Source: Paracoccaceae bacterium (GTDB taxonomy: Bacteria > Pseudomonadota > Alphaproteobacteria > Rhodobacterales > Rhodobacteraceae). Taken from it: DNA of 64,000 bases. Position numbers and translations under genes: made by a program. Below are positions 16,355 through 25,689 of the stretch, one piece after another; the stretch's first letter is position 1, and each line of letters starts with the position of its first letter. The stretch covers positions 33,170 to 97,169 of the forward strand of contig JANQRE010000033.1 in assembly GCA_028284705.1 (NCBI GenBank), read 5' to 3'. The notes below the pieces were generated by a model, which was not told where the DNA came from, did no database searches, and worked only from the letters and a program-made list of their open reading frames with translations.

Positions 16355-17980
16355 TCAAAGGGTCTTGGCGAGTGTGCGCAATTCGAACTTTTGGATTTTG
16401 CCGGTCGAGGTTTTCGGCAGCTCCTGAAACACCACCTGTTTCGGCGTCTTGAACCCCGCAAGCTGGCTGCGGGCGTGGGCGATGAGGTCCTCAGCGCTTG
16501 CTGTCTCGCCGTCCTTCAACTCGACAAATGCGCAGGGTACCTCGCCCCATTTCTCGTCGGGTTTGGCGACAACAGCACAGAGGCTGACCGCAGGATGCGA
16601 CATCAAAACGCCCTCGACTTCGACGGACGAGACGTTCTCACCGCCTGAGATGATGATGTCTTTCGCCCGATCGGCGATCTGAATATGCGTGTCTGGGTGC
16701 TGGACCGCGATGTCGCCCGAGTGGAAGTGACCGCCCTCGAACGCTTCGTTCGTGGCCTCCGGGTTTTTCAGATAGCCTTTCATCACCGCGTTGCCGCGCA
16801 TCACAATCTCGCCTTGGGTGGCGGCGTCCATGGGGATCTGGGTGTTCTTTTCATCCACGACGGTGACGTATTCCATCATGGGAAACGCAACACCTTGGCG
16901 GGATTTCAGCATGGATTTGCGATCCTGCGGTTCGCCGTCCCAGTCGGCATCCCAGAGACATTCGGTGACATGGCCATAGGTCTCTGTCAGGCCGTAGACA
17001 TGGGTGACGTTGAAGCCCAATTGCTCAAACTTATCGAGCGTTGCAGGTGCGGGCGGGGCGCCGGCCGTAAAGACCTCGACGGTATGCTCGAAGTCGCGGC
17101 GCTCAATCGCCTTGGCATTTACGATCATGTTGAGAACGATTGGTGCGCCGCCAAAATGGGTGACGCCTTCATCGGCAATGGCGTTGTAAATCGCGCTCGC
17201 GGTGATGTCCCTGCAACAGACAAGTGTGCCGCCCAGAACCGGCATCATCCAGGTGTGATTCCAGCCATTGCAGTGGAACAGCGGCACGATGGCCAGGAAT
17301 TTCGGGTGCAACTGCATGCGCCAGGAGATCACCGTTCCCATCGTCATCAGATATGCGCCCCGGTGGTGATAGACGACGCCTTTTGGTCGACCGGTCGTGC
17401 CGGATGTGTAGTTGAGGGAAAGGCTTTCCCATTCGTCTTCCGGCATGATCCAGTCGAAGTCGGGGTCGCCCTCAGCAAGCAGGTCTTCATATTCAAGGTG
17501 AGCGCCGGTGGCAGGGAAACCGGCCTGAGCATCAGCAACCTCAATGATCTCAGGTCCGGGGCCTTCGCAAGCCTCTTTAGCCGCAACTGCGAGGTCGAGG
17601 AATTGCGTGTCGCAGAGCACGATTTTCGCCTCACCATGGTCGAAGATATACGCGACCGTACCGATATCGAGGCGGGTGTTTATCGTGTTCAGAACAGCGC
17701 CACAGGCCGGTACGCCAAAATGCGCCTCGGCCTGAGCCGGCAAGTTCGGGATAAGGGTCGCAACCACATCACCCGGAGCAACACCCCGTTTGGCGAGCGC
17801 GGAGGCCAGTTGGGAGACGCGGGCATGATATTCCGCATAGGTAAAGCGGCGCGCGCCGTAGATCACCGCCTCGCGGTTTGGGAACACGCCGCGGGCGCGG
17901 TTGAGGTGGGACAAAGGCGTGAGCGGTACGAAATTTGCGCTGCGCTTCTCCAGACCGGTCTCGTCATTCATCCAACCCAT
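16355..17980 (-). CDS. Acyl-CoA synthetase (AMP-forming), DmdB/medium-chain type
   Basis: A 541-residue adenylate-forming ligase that activates a carboxylic acid with ATP and CoA. Core motifs are LNYTSGTTGRPKGVVYHHRG (A3), YGLTETYG (A5), HSGDIAV (A7) and GKIQKF near the C-terminus with the catalytic Lys (A10). Length and motif spacing are like Roseobacter DmdB (3-methylmercaptopropionyl-CoA ligase) and medium-chain fatty acyl-CoA ligases, but substrate cannot be fixed from motifs, and no dmdA or dmdC is nearby. The start at 17980 (MGWMNDETGLEKRSANF) has GGAGGAGG exactly 9 bases upstream; the ATG at 17989 sits directly on that ribosome site and is rejected. Confidence 0.87.
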   Translation of the reverse strand: MGWMNDETGLEKRSANFVPLTPLSHLNRARGVFPNREAVIYGARRFTYAEYHARVSQLASALAKRGVAPGDVVATLIPNLPAQAEAHFGVPACGAVLNTINTRLDIGTVAYIFDHGEAKIVLCDTQFLDLAVAAKEACEGPGPEIIEVADAQAGFPATGAHLEYEDLLAEGDPDFDWIMPEDEWESLSLNYTSGTTGRPKGVVYHHRGAYLMTMGTVISWRMQLHPKFLAIVPLFHCNGWNHTWMMPVLGGTLVCCRDITASAIYNAIADEGVTHFGGAPIVLNMIVNAKAIERRDFEHTVEVFTAGAPPAPATLDKFEQLGFNVTHVYGLTETYGHVTECLWDADWDGEPQDRKSMLKSRQGVAFPMMEYVTVVDEKNTQIPMDAATQGEIVMRGNAVMKGYLKNPEATNEAFEGGHFHSGDIAVQHPDTHIQIADRAKDIIISGGENVSSVEVEGVLMSHPAVSLCAVVAKPDEKWGEVPCAFVELKDGETASAEDLIAHARSQLAGFKTPKQVVFQELPKTSTGKIQKFELRTLAKTL

Positions 17981-18069
17981 GGGCCACATCCTCCTCCAAG
18001 AGCGTGGGTAAGGATGCAAAATAGGTCTCGGATTGAAAAGAGTGAAAGTTGCGGTCAAGACTGGCGCCT

Positions 18070-19005
18070 ATGAGCCAGGCCGGACCTACGAACGCAACCT
18101 TTCACGCTGCCCTGTTTGCGATGGGCGGCATGGGGCTTCTTGGGTTCATCGATAATTTTGTGGCACGCATGGCGCAGGATATCGGGGTCTGGCAGTTTCA
18201 CGGCGTTCGATCGGCCATCGTTCTTGCGGCGTTTGTGCCGCTGGCGGTTTGGATGGGCTGGAAGATCCGGCCTGTGCGTGCCTGGGCGATAGGGCTGCGC
18301 AGCTTTCTTACGTCCACCGCGATGATCCTCTATTTCGGCGCCTTGGCGAGCTTGCCAATTGCCGAAGTCGCCGCAGGGCTGTTCACCTCGCCGATCTGGG
18401 TGCTGGTCTTGAGTTGGGGCCTTTTGCGCCACCGGATCGGTCCTGTGCGGATTTTGGCCGTCGCGATTGGGTTTGGCGGCGTGTTGATGATCCTGCGACC
18501 GGAGGCGGCGGGCATGTCGTGGATGTCATTCGTGCCGTTGGTTGCCGGTCTTTTCTGGGCCTGCGGGGCGATTGCGACCCGCACGATCTGCGCAGAGGAG
18601 GGGGCATCAGCGCTTTTGGTCGGCTTCTTCGCAGGACTTGGAACCTGGGGGGCGCTGGGGCTTGCATATTTCGCAGCGATGGGCGTTGAGACCGACCCGT
18701 TGCGTGATGGGTTCTTCGGCACCGGCTGGCAGCCATTTACCGCCGTCGCGTGGGCGGTCCTGCTGGGGCAAGCGGTGATATCGCTGATTGGCGTTGGCAT
18801 GCTGACCCGCGCCTACCAACTCGCCGATGCAAGCCATGTGGCGGTGTTTGAATACGCGTTTCTCGTGTCTGCGGGATTCTGGGCTTATGTGCTGTACGCG
18901 CAAATCCCCGATCCGATGGCCCTGGTCGGCATCGCGCTGATTGCCGTGGCGGGCATGTTGATTGTCTTGCGCTCGGCCCCGGCTGCCGTGGCGGACAGCA
19001 CATGA
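18070..19005 (+). CDS. DMT-superfamily (EamA) transporter
   Basis: A 311-residue membrane protein with ten predicted helices in two EamA repeats, for example SFLTSTAMILYFGALASLPIAEVAAGLFTSP in the first half and GMLTRAYQLADASHVAVFEYAFLVSAGFWAY in the second. Members export metabolites or amino acids; the substrate is unknown. The ATG at 18070 (MSQAGPTN) is chosen over an in-frame TTG at 18049. The end overlaps the sulfotransferase start by ATGA, so the two are probably cotranscribed. Confidence 0.85.
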   Translation: MSQAGPTNATFHAALFAMGGMGLLGFIDNFVARMAQDIGVWQFHGVRSAIVLAAFVPLAVWMGWKIRPVRAWAIGLRSFLTSTAMILYFGALASLPIAEVAAGLFTSPIWVLVLSWGLLRHRIGPVRILAVAIGFGGVLMILRPEAAGMSWMSFVPLVAGLFWACGAIATRTICAEEGASALLVGFFAGLGTWGALGLAYFAAMGVETDPLRDGFFGTGWQPFTAVAWAVLLGQAVISLIGVGMLTRAYQLADASHVAVFEYAFLVSAGFWAYVLYAQIPDPMALVGIALIAVAGMLIVLRSAPAAVADST

Positions 19006-19646
19006 TCATCTCGCAGGCGCATAATTACATCTTTGTGCACATCCCGAAGACAGGAGGTACGTCTTTGGCGTTGGCCTTGGAGCAACGGGTGGGCGGGGAC
19101 GACATCCTGCTCGGCGATACACCAAAAGCCCGGAAACGTCGTCGACGTGTGAAGGACGTGAAGGCTGCGGGGCGGCTTTGGAAGCATTCGACATTGCGCG
19201 ATATCCCGGGTCTGGTGAGCGAGGCGGATATCGAAGCGGCGCGTGTCTTCACGCTGGTGCGCAACCCTTGGGACCGGATCGTAAGCTACTATCACTGGCT
19301 GCGGGAGCAGAGTTTTCAACATGCGGCTGTGGGATTGGCACGGGATTTGGAGTTCTCGGCCTTTCTCAATCATCCGCAGACGGTGGCGAGCCTCAAAGCC
19401 AGCCCTTATCGATCCTATGTCACGCAAAGCGATGGGCGAGAGCACTGCGATCTCTATCTCAGACTGGAACATATCGACGAGGATTTGCCTCAGCTCGAAG
19501 CGCTGGTCGATCTGAAACTCGGTGCTATGCCCCATGAGAACCGGTCGGAGCGGGGCGACTATCGTCGCATCTATTCGGACCCGGATCGCGATCTGGTGGC
19601 GGAGATCGCCGCGGATGATATTGCTCGATTTGGATATGACTTCTGA
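19002..19646 (+). CDS. Sulfotransferase family 2 protein
   Basis: A 214-residue protein of the carbohydrate-type sulfotransferase superfamily. The PAPS 5'-phosphosulfate loop FVHIPKTGGTSLALAL is at the N-terminus, and the 3'-phosphate-binding segment RNPWDRIVSYYHWLREQ follows near residue 85. Such proteins move sulfate from PAPS to a hydroxyl group; the acceptor is unknown. It overlaps the DMT transporter by 4 bases. Copy 2 of the 28-nt repeat follows the stop by 8 bases. Confidence 0.85.
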   Translation: MIISQAHNYIFVHIPKTGGTSLALALEQRVGGDDILLGDTPKARKRRRRVKDVKAAGRLWKHSTLRDIPGLVSEADIEAARVFTLVRNPWDRIVSYYHWLREQSFQHAAVGLARDLEFSAFLNHPQTVASLKASPYRSYVTQSDGREHCDLYLRLEHIDEDLPQLEALVDLKLGAMPHENRSERGDYRRIYSDPDRDLVAEIAADDIARFGYDF

Positions 19647-19654
19647 GCCGTAGT

Positions 19655-19682
19655 TCATCGCTCCCTTACGGGACCGCCTCGC
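19655..19682. repeat. 28-nt dispersed intergenic repeat, copy 2
   Basis: Starts TCATCGCTCCCTTACGGGAC and ends CCGCCTCGC, differing from the copy at 9581-9608 at two positions. Like that copy it lies just downstream of a plus-strand stop codon. Its core TCCC-TTAC-GGGA keeps the short inverted repeat while the loop base differs. Confidence 0.5.
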
Positions 19683-19797
19683 GATCTGATTGTTCCCAAT
19701 TTGGACACAATTCGCCCAGAAATGACCTTTTTGCCGCCCTCGGGCGGGCGATTTCTCACCGCAGATTGGCCTCATCGGACAACCGATAGGTGGGAAA

Positions 19798-20415
19798 ATG
19801 TTCTTCAAGTCAAACCGCAAAGCGCGGTCCAATTCCGAGCCTCTTGTGCTCAATATCGCCCCGGCAGCAGGCCTTTTCGCAGGCACGATGATCGGCACGC
19901 CCTATCGCTGGGCTCCGGTCGAGGAGCTGCAGGTGGGGGATGACGTTTTGACGGCGGAGAACGGCAAACAGACCATCATCGGTATTGAACGTGGCGAATT
20001 ATCTGTGGCGTCCGCAAAAGCGGCCGCAGGCCAGTGGCCCCTGCTCGTTCCTGAAGGTGCACTTGGGAATGAGCAGGCCATGCTGGTCGCCCCGACGATG
20101 CGGCTTGTCATAGAGGACGCCGCAGCGGGCATGCTTTTTGGCGAGAATTGCGTGAGCGCGAAGGCAGAGGCGCTGATCGGTCACAAGGGAATTGCCCGGG
20201 CACGCGTGCGCCAGGCACTTGAGCATGTGACGCTCGTTTTTGATGAGCCGCAAACCCTCGTGGGTCAGGGCGGCGTGTTCTTTGACGTGCCGGACATGAA
20301 TGGGGTCAGCTCTTTCCCAGCGCTTGGCGACCGAGAAGCGCGTCTTCTGGTGCGGCATCTGGGTGAAAGTGATCGGAAAAGACGGTCGCGCGCGATCACG
20401 CCTGCATGGATATAA
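19798..20415 (+). CDS. Hint-fold (Hint_2-like) protein lacking catalytic residues
   Basis: A 205-residue protein. Residues 25-52 (LFAGTMIGTPYRWAPVEELQ then VGDDVLT) align by eye with the start of Hedgehog/intein Hint_2 domains, normally CF-x-x-GT-x-I-x-TP...VEDLxxGDxVxT, but the nucleophilic Cys is absent. Residues 82-105 (LLVPEGALGNEQAMLVAPTMRLVI) align with the motif usually containing VSPxHR, where the conserved His is Met. The protein therefore keeps the fold pattern but not autoprocessing residues. No signal peptide or partner domain is seen. It is monocistronic, followed by a strong terminator. Confidence 0.7.
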   Translation: MFFKSNRKARSNSEPLVLNIAPAAGLFAGTMIGTPYRWAPVEELQVGDDVLTAENGKQTIIGIERGELSVASAKAAAGQWPLLVPEGALGNEQAMLVAPTMRLVIEDAAAGMLFGENCVSAKAEALIGHKGIARARVRQALEHVTLVFDEPQTLVGQGGVFFDVPDMNGVSSFPALGDREARLLVRHLGESDRKRRSRAITPAWI

Positions 20416-20458
20416 TCCTTCGAGTTACGTAATCAGTTTCCATCGTACTCAAAGAAAA

Positions 20459-20487
20459 GGCCCGGTATGCCACCGGGCCATTTTTTT
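20459..20487 (+). terminator. Intrinsic terminator after the Hint-like gene
   Basis: GGCCCGGT-ATGCC-ACCGGGCC forms a perfect 8-bp GC-rich stem with a 5-base loop, followed by A and seven T. It lies 43 bases after the plus-strand stop and just before the converging chemoreceptor stop; the A-rich bases on the other side could let it work in both directions. Confidence 0.9.
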
Positions 20488-20495
20488 GACACGGG

Positions 20496-22571
20496 TCAGG
20501 CAACCTGTCGTGTGAGTTCCGATGCCGTATCTTCACCGATTGACTGATCCTTCGCGAAGTCGAACGCCATGACCAACTGGCTTAGTTTTTCTGCCTGTGC
20601 GCTCAGGGACTGGCTGAGCGACAGGCTTTGGTCAACCATGGAGGCATTGATCTGGGTTACCTGATCCAGTTCCAACATGGCTGTTTTAATCTCTTCAATG
20701 TTGGATGCCTGAGAACCGGTATCCTGAGCGATTTGCGCAACGGCTATACTCGATTTCTCGACGCCGCCGCTAATCGACTGGAATGCCTCTCCGGCGGTCT
20801 CGACGATATCGACGCCCGCTTTGATTGTTCGGGTGGAGGATTCGATCAGGGATTTGATTTCATTCGTGGCATTTGCGGATTGCACCGCGAGATTGCGAAC
20901 CTCGTTTGCGACCACGGCGAAGCCTTTCCCCGCTTCGCCGGCACGAGCGGCCTCGACGCCCGCATTGAGCGCCAGCAGGTTGGTTTGGAAGGCGATATCT
21001 TCAATCATGCCGGCCATGCGGGTCATCTGATCGCCGGCGCTGGAGATACCTTGCATGGCCCCTATCGCATCCTGGATTCGGTTTCGGCCGGAGGTCGCCT
21101 CAGCCTGCAGATGTTCTGCGACGCGGTGCGCATCTTGGGCAGCGGAAGCGGTGGTTGCAACTATGTCCGAGAGGTGTGAGAGCGCCTTGGTGGTGGCGAC
21201 AAGCGATGCGGTTTGTGTTTCGGTGCGACGGGATAAATCCTCATTCGACGACCGCAGTTTTCCGCTGGACGATTGCACCTCCAGGGCAGAGCCGCCGACG
21301 CCAGTGATTGTCTCGGACAATCGCTCCACCGCCGTATTGAAGCTCAGGCGTAGGCTTTCGTAGTCGGGTGGGAAGGCTTCAGTGATGTTATGTCTAAGAT
21401 TACCATGGGCCATGGCGTCCAGCGCGGTGTCGAGCTTGGAAATCACCCGATCTCTATCCTGAGATGCAATGCGCAATTGGGCGTCGGTTTCGCGCAGATG
21501 CTCTTTGGTTTCATTGAGCGCGGTGAACAAATGGCCGAATTCCATTTGCCCCTCAATCATTCCATCCAGCTCGTCATATTGCTTTTTGCCCAAAAGCTCG
21601 AAGACTTGGCCAAGATTTTTGAAGCCTTGATCAAAAGCCTGAATCACCACACGTGCTGTCCAAAAAACGAGTGCAACGATGACCGCGCTCACAAGAACCG
21701 CAATCGCGAATTGCAACGCGCTGGAATTCGCATGGGACCGCGCGGCTTCGCTTATTCTGTCCATAGCGGCGAGTTCATGCACTCGTAGACTATCGATCCA
21801 GGTCGTGGACCGGGCGAACCATTCTGGTGCGGTGAAACTGCTGATCGGGGTTCCCGGCTGGGTCGCGATGACGGTGCTGTAGACCTCCGGCACGCCGGAT
21901 GCTTCCAGATCTGCTTCAAAGTCCGGAAGCGCCATCAGATTTCCGAACTTGGTCAAAGCGGTTGCGAGGTAGGATTGGGTGATCGCGTGCTGTTCTACAA
22001 AACTACGATAGACGCTGAGCGAGAAAGATCCCGCGCCTAGACCGGTCGCCCCGGCGGCCCTTTGCAGCCCAGAAGCCTCTTTCGCCTCACCAAGGGCGGC
22101 CACCGCCGACCCCAGACGTGTTATCTTGCCAAGCGATTGCCCAACGAGCATCTCTTCGCTCGATTTGATGGCTTTGCGTATGATGCGGGTGTATTTGCTT
22201 GCCAGAACGGGAACGGTTGTCCTGAGCTGGTCGACGTCGTTTCGAAGTGTCGTTACCTCGCCCAGTGCCGCCTGTAGGTCTGTGGTGCCAGGCGGCAGAA
22301 CTGCAATCACCGCATTGGTTCTCGCGCGCATATCCGGCAGCGTGTCGGCAAAGTTTTCGCCTCTGGACGCGACATGACCCGCCGACTGCCCACGTTCGAT
22401 TTGTAGCGCGTGGACGAGGTCGGTGATAATCCGAACCGCTTCTATGTTTTTTGTCACCTGGCTTGCCGCGCGATACTGCTGGTACTGCAAAATGCACAGG
22501 TAAAAACTGAGCGTCATGATGCCCACCAGGGGCAGGATCGCTAACAAAAACAGCCGCGCGCGCAGGTTCAT
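20496..22571 (-). CDS. Methyl-accepting chemotaxis protein with NIT sensor domain
   Basis: A 691-residue transmembrane chemoreceptor. A first membrane helix at about 7-27 is followed by a large periplasmic domain of about 260 residues with the nitrate/nitrite-sensing (NIT) hallmark [20 protein letters not shown] second helix ([22 protein letters not shown]) leads to HAMP-like segments and a signalling domain with the hairpin tip region [20 protein letters not shown] and [15 protein letters not shown]. No C-terminal CheR-binding pentapeptide is seen. The ligand is presumably nitrate, nitrite or another small anion, by family only. A perfect CtrA box lies upstream, consistent with control of motility genes by CtrA in this family. 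Confidence 0.92.
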   Translation of the reverse strand: MNLRARLFLLAILPLVGIMTLSFYLCILQYQQYRAASQVTKNIEAVRIITDLVHALQIERGQSAGHVASRGENFADTLPDMRARTNAVIAVLPPGTTDLQAALGEVTTLRNDVDQLRTTVPVLASKYTRIIRKAIKSSEEMLVGQSLGKITRLGSAVAALGEAKEASGLQRAAGATGLGAGSFSLSVYRSFVEQHAITQSYLATALTKFGNLMALPDFEADLEASGVPEVYSTVIATQPGTPISSFTAPEWFARSTTWIDSLRVHELAAMDRISEAARSHANSSALQFAIAVLVSAVIVALVFWTARVVIQAFDQGFKNLGQVFELLGKKQYDELDGMIEGQMEFGHLFTALNETKEHLRETDAQLRIASQDRDRVISKLDTALDAMAHGNLRHNITEAFPPDYESLRLSFNTAVERLSETITGVGGSALEVQSSSGKLRSSNEDLSRRTETQTASLVATTKALSHLSDIVATTASAAQDAHRVAEHLQAEATSGRNRIQDAIGAMQGISSAGDQMTRMAGMIEDIAFQTNLLALNAGVEAARAGEAGKGFAVVANEVRNLAVQSANATNEIKSLIESSTRTIKAGVDIVETAGEAFQSISGGVEKSSIAVAQIAQDTGSQASNIEEIKTAMLELDQVTQINASMVDQSLSLSQSLSAQAEKLSQLVMAFDFAKDQSIGEDTASELTRQVA

Positions 22572-22626
22572 GGGGGTCAGCCTTCGAAGTGTACTCGATA
22601 CTGACCGATTTCTTAGGGACCGCCGC

Positions 22627-22641
22627 TTAACATAGGTTTAA
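22627..22641. promoter_or_regulatory. Perfect CtrA box (TTAA-N7-TTAA) upstream of the chemoreceptor gene
   Basis: TTAACATAGGTTTAA matches the full alphaproteobacterial CtrA consensus TTAA-N7-TTAA exactly on both half-sites. It lies 56-70 bases upstream of the minus-strand chemoreceptor start at 22571, in a 112-base gap. CtrA control of motility and chemotaxis genes is well known in Rhodobacterales, so activation of this gene by CtrA is the natural inference. Confidence 0.65.
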
Positions 22642-22683
22642 GCCCTGACGCGGCGCCTGGCTCGGCCTCGCGCCGTGGTGGGT

Positions 22684-23634
22684 TCAGGCAGGTTCGCGAA
22701 GCACGCGGGGCACCTTGAATTCGACATTCTCCTGCGCGGTTTCCACGATCTCTACCTTCGTTTCAAAACGGTCTTTGAAGGCGTCGATCACCTCGTTGAT
22801 CAGCACTTCCGGTGCGGAGGCGCCTGCCGTGATGCCGATGCTGTCGATCCCCTCAAGCGCGCGCCAGTCGATATCTTTGGCCCGCTGTGCGAGCTGGGCG
22901 TAAGTGCAGCCGGCCTTCGCACCGACCTCCACAAGGCGTTTGGAATTTGAGGAATTTGGCGCACCGATCACCAGCATGGCGGAGGTCTTGGCGGCCATAG
23001 CCTTGACCGCTTCCTGGCGGTTCGTCGTGGCGTAGCAAATATCCTCTTTATGTGGCCCGACGATGGTGGGGAAACGGGCCTGAAGAGCGGCGACGATATC
23101 GGCGGTGTCATCGACCGACAGGGTGGTCTGGGTGATAAAGGCGAGGCGTTCGGGGTCGCGCGGGGTCAATGTGGCGACATCTTCGACCGTTTCCACAAGA
23201 AGGACCTCGCCCTCGGGCAACTGCCCCATGGTGCCTATGGTTTCAGGGTGTCCTTCATGGCCGATCATCACCATTTGCAGACCGTTTTCGTGGTGGCGTG
23301 CGGCCTCGATATGGACCTTGGAGACCAGCGGACAGGTGGCATCCACGTAGATCATCTCGCGCTTCGCGGCGGCAGCGGGCACGGCTTTCGGCACGCCATG
23401 GGCGGAGAAGATCACCGGGCGGTCATCTGGGCATTCGTCGAGCTCTTCGACAAAAACCGCGCCCTTGTCGCGCAAGCCATCGACCACGAATTTGTTGTGC
23501 ACGATCTCGTGGCGCACATAGACCGGTGCGCCCCATTTCTCGAGCGCCATCTCGACTATCTTGATCGCCCGATCCACACCGGCGCAGAACCCGCGCGGGG
23601 CCGCGAGATAGAGAGTGAGCGGGGCTTTGGACAT
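22684..23634 (-). CDS. ispH: 4-hydroxy-3-methylbut-2-enyl diphosphate reductase
   Basis: Last enzyme of the MEP isoprenoid pathway; reduces HMBPP to IPP and DMAPP with a [4Fe-4S] cluster. The product is 316 residues from [23 protein letters not shown], with an AAGGAG ribosome site 8 bases upstream, so the longer open frame is rejected. The three cluster Cys are in [14 protein letters not shown] and KAGCTYA; active-site segments [27 protein letters not shown] and GAPNSSNS are all present. Confidence 0.96.
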   Translation of the reverse strand: MSKAPLTLYLAAPRGFCAGVDRAIKIVEMALEKWGAPVYVRHEIVHNKFVVDGLRDKGAVFVEELDECPDDRPVIFSAHGVPKAVPAAAAKREMIYVDATCPLVSKVHIEAARHHENGLQMVMIGHEGHPETIGTMGQLPEGEVLLVETVEDVATLTPRDPERLAFITQTTLSVDDTADIVAALQARFPTIVGPHKEDICYATTNRQEAVKAMAAKTSAMLVIGAPNSSNSKRLVEVGAKAGCTYAQLAQRAKDIDWRALEGIDSIGITAGASAPEVLINEVIDAFKDRFETKVEIVETAQENVEFKVPRVLREPA

Positions 23635-23690
23635 ATGCGGTCTCCTTGTCCCCAAGAGGTAAGGCGTCGCGCGACAGAGGTCCAGAGGTA

Positions 23691-23716
23691 CCCGGCCCCG
23701 CCGAGGGGGAGCCGGG
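23691..23716 (-). terminator. Strong GC hairpin between the hemerythrin and ispH genes
   Basis: On the minus strand CCCGGC-T-CCCC pairs with GGGG-CCGGG around a short loop, beginning 7 bases after the hemerythrin stop. There is no U-run after it, so it may be a stabilising 3' hairpin or a Rho-independent terminator without a classic tail. Confidence 0.45.
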
Positions 23717-23722
23717 CGTGGT

Positions 23723-24289
23723 CTATCCGCGCATCTTGTGGTGCAAAAGGATCGGCACGACGAGGTCTTCCTCATCTGCCAGATGGCGGTCGAGCAGGGC
23801 CTCGATCTGTTCGGTCTGACCATGGATCAGCCCGGCTTCCTCACGCGCTTGCGGCTCGTCGAGTTGTTCGAGTTTCACAACGCGATTGGCCTGACGCGTA
23901 AAGGTATCGAGCAATTGATCGAGCCCCTCGTGGTCGGTCTCCAACACCTCCAGCCCACTATCAAATCGCGGGTCGGCGTCGGACAGTTCTGGGAAGAATT
24001 TTCGATCTTCCCATGTGTGATGCCCATGCAGATTGCGCACCAGCAGATTGCCGAAATAGGACAGCCGCGCGGCATAGTCCTCAGGCGCGCGGGTCCGGTC
24101 GAGATAAAGCTCCGTATCGAGTTTCACCAGCTCGGCCAACTGGCGAAAGGCCACATGAGCCCCCATCCAGTTCTGAATGGAGGCGGCGAAATTCGGGTGA
24201 TCCGGCCAAGCGTCGCGCGGATAATCCCGAAGCAGGACGCGCATGTCCTCAGGCAGCGCCTCCTGTCTCACAGCGAGGGTTTCAGTCAT
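23723..24289 (-). CDS. Hemerythrin-like HHE domain protein
   Basis: A 188-residue helical protein with hemerythrin-type ligand spacing: [45 protein letters not shown] and [14 protein letters not shown] contain the H...H-x-x-x-E...H...H-x3-D/E pattern that binds a di-iron centre. Members bind oxygen or nitric oxide or store iron; no partner gene indicates which. The start at 24289 ([17 protein letters not shown]) is preferred over upstream in-frame codons that lack family resemblance. Confidence 0.82.
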   Translation of the reverse strand: MTETLAVRQEALPEDMRVLLRDYPRDAWPDHPNFAASIQNWMGAHVAFRQLAELVKLDTELYLDRTRAPEDYAARLSYFGNLLVRNLHGHHTWEDRKFFPELSDADPRFDSGLEVLETDHEGLDQLLDTFTRQANRVVKLEQLDEPQAREEAGLIHGQTEQIEALLDRHLADEEDLVVPILLHHKMRG

Positions 24290-24468
24290 GAACCCGCAAA
24301 TGTTGTTACACCATAACAGTTTCAATGGGCCGAAATCGCTGAGGCGCTGTGCACAGATGTTGATGTGACCCAGATGCGCGAGAGCGTCATCAGCGTTGCG
24401 TTGTGCGGTCACCTCGGCTTTCATGCATGGGGTATCATTTTAATAATTCCATTATCGGGGACGGTTTC

Positions 24469-25668
24469 ATGGCAGATGATCGACTTGTCAGGTTCAGCAG
24501 CTACCGGCTTCCCACGGCTGAGGATTGGGCGCTGGTTCAATTGGCTCCGGGCGAGAGCCTGTCAAACAGCGGCTTTCCCGGAACGGTTCGCAGGTTTCAT
24601 CTCGACCGCTTGCCGCAGTTCACCGGAGCCATTACCGGCGTCGTTTGTGCCTATTGCGGGACCTTGCACCCTAGCTTGGCCTGCGAGGTCGATCACATCA
24701 TCCCCATCGCCATCTACTGCAAATACCACCTGATGGCGCTTTACGAACAGAAACAGCGCATGGTGCCGCCGCAGGAGATCAACGCTCTTGATCGTGATCT
24801 CTTTGCCGCTGATCTCACCAACTTGATCCTGGCGTGCAAAGCCTGCAATCAGGCGAAACGGATGGTCATGCCCAACATTCCGTTCGTGCATTTCCCTGAC
24901 GCGGTCTTGTCAGCCCATCAGGCGATGGATCGTGTGTTCCAATCAGCTTCGATTGATGATGTCGCCCGGGGTCGTCTGCTGCAGAAAGTGCAGACCAACC
25001 GAGAACACCTCAACAATATTGATCGCATGTCGCGGACGCGTGCTTCGGGGAACCGAGGTCTGTACGTCTTGGGGCATTATGGGGTGCCAGGTCGCTCAAG
25101 CGCACGTCTTGCAGACGCAGCGGGAGCGGCTGCCGCGGCTGCTGCGCCAGCCCCGGACCCGGTGGATGTCCAGATTTCGGCGGTCCAGTTCATCGTCGCT
25201 GGAATAAAACGACCACCGAATGTCACACATATTCGCGCGCTCCTGGCGATGGATCAGGCCTATGTCGACAAGACCGCTGCGGCGGGAGCGGCCGCTGGAG
25301 CAGGAGCGGGGGCTGCAGGTGCGGCGGCTGCCGCCGCGGCTGCGACTCCGACCGACGAGCCTCTGCGGGTGTGCCACTACTGTCTGGGTCTCTATCGCGA
25401 TCAGTTCTTCGAACTCGATCATATCCAACCCCGGCAAAAGGGGGTCCATGACGAAAGGGTCTACAATGATCCGACGAACATCATTCCCGTCTGCAGCACC
25501 TGTAATGGCAGCAAGGCGGAACGTGCCCTGACGTCGGATTGGTTGGACGAGCGCACCGCAGCACGAATTCAGCACGGCATTCTAGGGATGAATGATGTGC
25601 TGACAGCTCGTCAATTTGCCAAAGCGGATAACGTGCGTCGAAGATTGCTCGGACTACCCGAGCGTTAA
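24469..25668 (+). CDS. Protein with two HNH endonuclease domains joined by Ala/Gly-rich linkers
   Basis: A 399-residue protein with two separate HNH/zinc-knuckle nuclease domains. Domain 1 has C60-x2-C63, E73-V-D75-H76 and C123-x2-C126; domain 2 has C302-x2-C305, E315-L-D317-H318, N337 and C342-x2-C345. They are joined by about 175 residues with two low-complexity tracts, at about 216-230 and 269-292, almost entirely Ala and Gly. A helical stretch between them (VDVQISAVQFIVAGIKR) is unassigned. The ATG at 24469 gives MADDRLVRFSSYRLP; an upstream in-frame ATG at 24403 lies in sequence without resemblance. No methylase, restriction subunit or immunity gene is adjacent. Function unknown; a DNA-cleaving accessory or defence enzyme is a guess. 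Confidence 0.78.
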   Translation: MADDRLVRFSSYRLPTAEDWALVQLAPGESLSNSGFPGTVRRFHLDRLPQFTGAITGVVCAYCGTLHPSLACEVDHIIPIAIYCKYHLMALYEQKQRMVPPQEINALDRDLFAADLTNLILACKACNQAKRMVMPNIPFVHFPDAVLSAHQAMDRVFQSASIDDVARGRLLQKVQTNREHLNNIDRMSRTRASGNRGLYVLGHYGVPGRSSARLADAAGAAAAAAAPAPDPVDVQISAVQFIVAGIKRPPNVTHIRALLAMDQAYVDKTAAAGAAAGAGAGAAGAAAAAAAATPTDEPLRVCHYCLGLYRDQFFELDHIQPRQKGVHDERVYNDPTNIIPVCSTCNGSKAERALTSDWLDERTAARIQHGILGMNDVLTARQFAKADNVRRRLLGLPER

Positions 25669-25689
25669 GGGAAGATACCGCCGCAGCGC

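Noticed and set aside
16685..18073. 462-residue plus-strand frame opposite the acyl-CoA synthetase
   Set aside because: No domain; antisense to conserved adenylate-forming motifs.
19734..19747. CCGCCC-TC-GGGCGG hairpin as a terminator after the sulfotransferase gene
   Set aside because: Loop is too small unless the stem is shortened to five pairs, and there is no T-run after it.
22606..22626. Possible third copy of the 28-nt repeat (TTAGGGACCGCCGC)
   Set aside because: Only the GGGACCGCC core matches; too short to call a copy.
24290..24468. FNR-type or riboswitch element between the hemerythrin and HNH genes
   Set aside because: No TTGAT-N4-ATCAA site and no conserved riboswitch core could be seen; only a loose TGTT...AACA repeat.
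25083..25350. Possible tandem DNA repeat in the HNH gene
   Set aside because: The repeats are Ala/Gly codon runs in one reading frame with irregular units; they are better explained as protein linkers than as a mobile or CRISPR-like repeat.
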